Shown here one piece after another: positions 63,506 to 64,000 of a stretch of DNA of 64,000 bases. The stretch is from Rhizobium sp. 007 (GTDB taxonomy: Bacteria; Pseudomonadota; Alphaproteobacteria; Rhizobiales; Rhizobiaceae). A program made the translations under genes and the position numbers. The notes below the pieces were generated by a model. It was not told the DNA's origin and made no database searches. It saw nothing but the letters and a program-made list of their open reading frames with translations. The DNA is taken from positions 310,001 through 374,000 of the forward strand of contig NZ_CP064188.1 in assembly GCF_015353075.1 (NCBI RefSeq). Reading direction: 5' to 3'. The stretch's first letter is position 1. Each line of letters opens with the position of its first letter.

Positions 63506-64000
63506 ATGAACTGGAAATACCTTATCCTGGGTGTCGTCCTAGCTGGCGCGATCTCGCCGGCGAAAGCGGATCAGCTGGAGAAAATCAAATCCGCAGGGAC
63601 TTTGCGCTGCGCGACCTTTGCCGACGTCCCACCCTTTGCGTCCCCCGATCTGAAGACGCGTCAAATGGCCGGCTTCGACGTCGATCTTTGCAACGCCATC
63701 GCCAAGGAACTGGGCGTCAAGGCCGAGATTAAGCCGGTCTCGGTTGAAGCGCGCGTGCCGGAGGTCAAGCTTGGCCGTGTCGACATTACGGTTGCCAATC
63801 TCGCTTATACATTGAGCCGGGCCGAGCAGATTCAGTTCAGTGATCCCTACTATCTCGCGAAGGAAATGCTCATCGTCCCGGCCTCCGATCCTGGCAAAAG
63901 CAAGGCGGATTTCGCGGGTCAGAGAATTGCCTCGACCAAGGGCTCCACATCCGAAATGTCGATCAAGCTCAACAAGTCCGAGCCCCTGACATTCCAGGAC
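63506..64000 (+). CDS. Amino-acid ABC transporter substrate-binding protein, 5' part
   Basis: 165 codons to the window edge. MNWKYLILGVVLAGAISPAK is a Sec signal with cleavage near AKADQ. The mature start LEKIKSAGTLRCATFADVPP, GFDVDLCNAIAKELGVKAEI and VDITVANLAYTLSRAEQIQF with FSDPYYLAKEMLIVPASD belong to family 3 binding proteins (glutamine/cystine/lysine type). AAAGGAG precedes the ATG by eight bases. It is the last visible subunit of the importer. The ligand is not determined. Confidence 0.9.
   Translation, partial: MNWKYLILGVVLAGAISPAKADQLEKIKSAGTLRCATFADVPPFASPDLKTRQMAGFDVDLCNAIAKELGVKAEIKPVSVEARVPEVKLGRVDITVANLAYTLSRAEQIQFSDPYYLAKEMLIVPASDPGKSKADFAGQRIASTKGSTSEMSIKLNKSEPLTFQD

Overview
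The window is GC-rich DNA from an alphaproteobacterium, most likely a member of the Rhizobiaceae (Rhizobium, Sinorhizobium/Ensifer, Agrobacterium or a close relative). The pointers are a BA14K-family protein, a DUF4287 protein, small rhizobial-type hypotheticals, and many stacked nutrient-uptake operons with LysR or TetR regulators. No housekeeping genes and no rRNA, tRNA or CRISPR were found. Together with five toxin-antitoxin modules and many decayed genes, this suggests an accessory replicon or a plastic chromosomal region; that is inference.

Region 1 (1-19 kb): a decayed toxin-antitoxin pair and a heavily frameshifted metC remnant precede three consecutive leftward operons devoted to organic sulfur. 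Operon I (5.6 to 1.3 kb) has an SsuD-like monooxygenase, an SfnB-like flavin oxidoreductase, an MsuE-like FMN reductase, a permease remnant and a frameshifted D-2-hydroxyacid dehydrogenase. Operon II (12.3 to 6.0 kb) has a complete oligopeptide-type ABC importer plus a frameshifted luciferase-like monooxygenase. Operon III (18.7 to 12.8 kb) has TetR, a kappa-GST/HCCA-isomerase-like protein, 3-mercaptopyruvate sulfurtransferase, an FAD-linked D-2-hydroxyacid dehydrogenase and a BisC-like molybdoenzyme. Each of the three is headed by one copy of the same ungapped 42-bp DNA element (5701, 12614, 18917), which I consider the best new observation here.

Region 2 (19-28 kb): a frameshifted ureohydrolase; a LysR gene divergent from a DsbA / GlcG / metallo-beta-lactamase-fold / SnoaL operon; small VOC and DUF4287 genes; a decayed xthA; two coupled tiny genes; and a frameshifted dienelactone hydrolase. 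Region 3 (28-41 kb): an acyltransferase-3 gene, a small P-loop kinase, an 865-aa adenylation-carrier-acyltransferase fusion, detoxification-type enzymes (VOC, NmrA, YCII, dehalogenase-like hydrolase), a CGNR regulator, a frameshifted methyltransferase, a truncated hydrolase, a receiver protein with Glu in place of the phosphoacceptor Asp, and a BA14K protein.

Region 4 (41-53 kb): mosaic DNA with four toxin-antitoxin modules (three carrying a frameshift), SRAP and IS110 remnants, an intact tauABC importer followed by an unlisted 41-aa membrane ORF, a VOC gene behind a MerR/SoxR-type promoter, and an intact DUF1778-GNAT module behind twin palindromes. Region 5 (53-64 kb): an intact, tightly coupled rightward locus for 5-oxoproline or a related lactam. 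It holds accB, accC, a second carrier-like protein, pxpB, pxpC, pxpA and an aminotransferase, then a divergent LysR, an SDR and a polar amino-acid ABC importer whose binding protein runs off the window.

Frameshifts concentrate in the accessory stretches and are absent from the long operons, so most look like true decay; a few isolated one-base changes in G/C runs could be sequencing errors.
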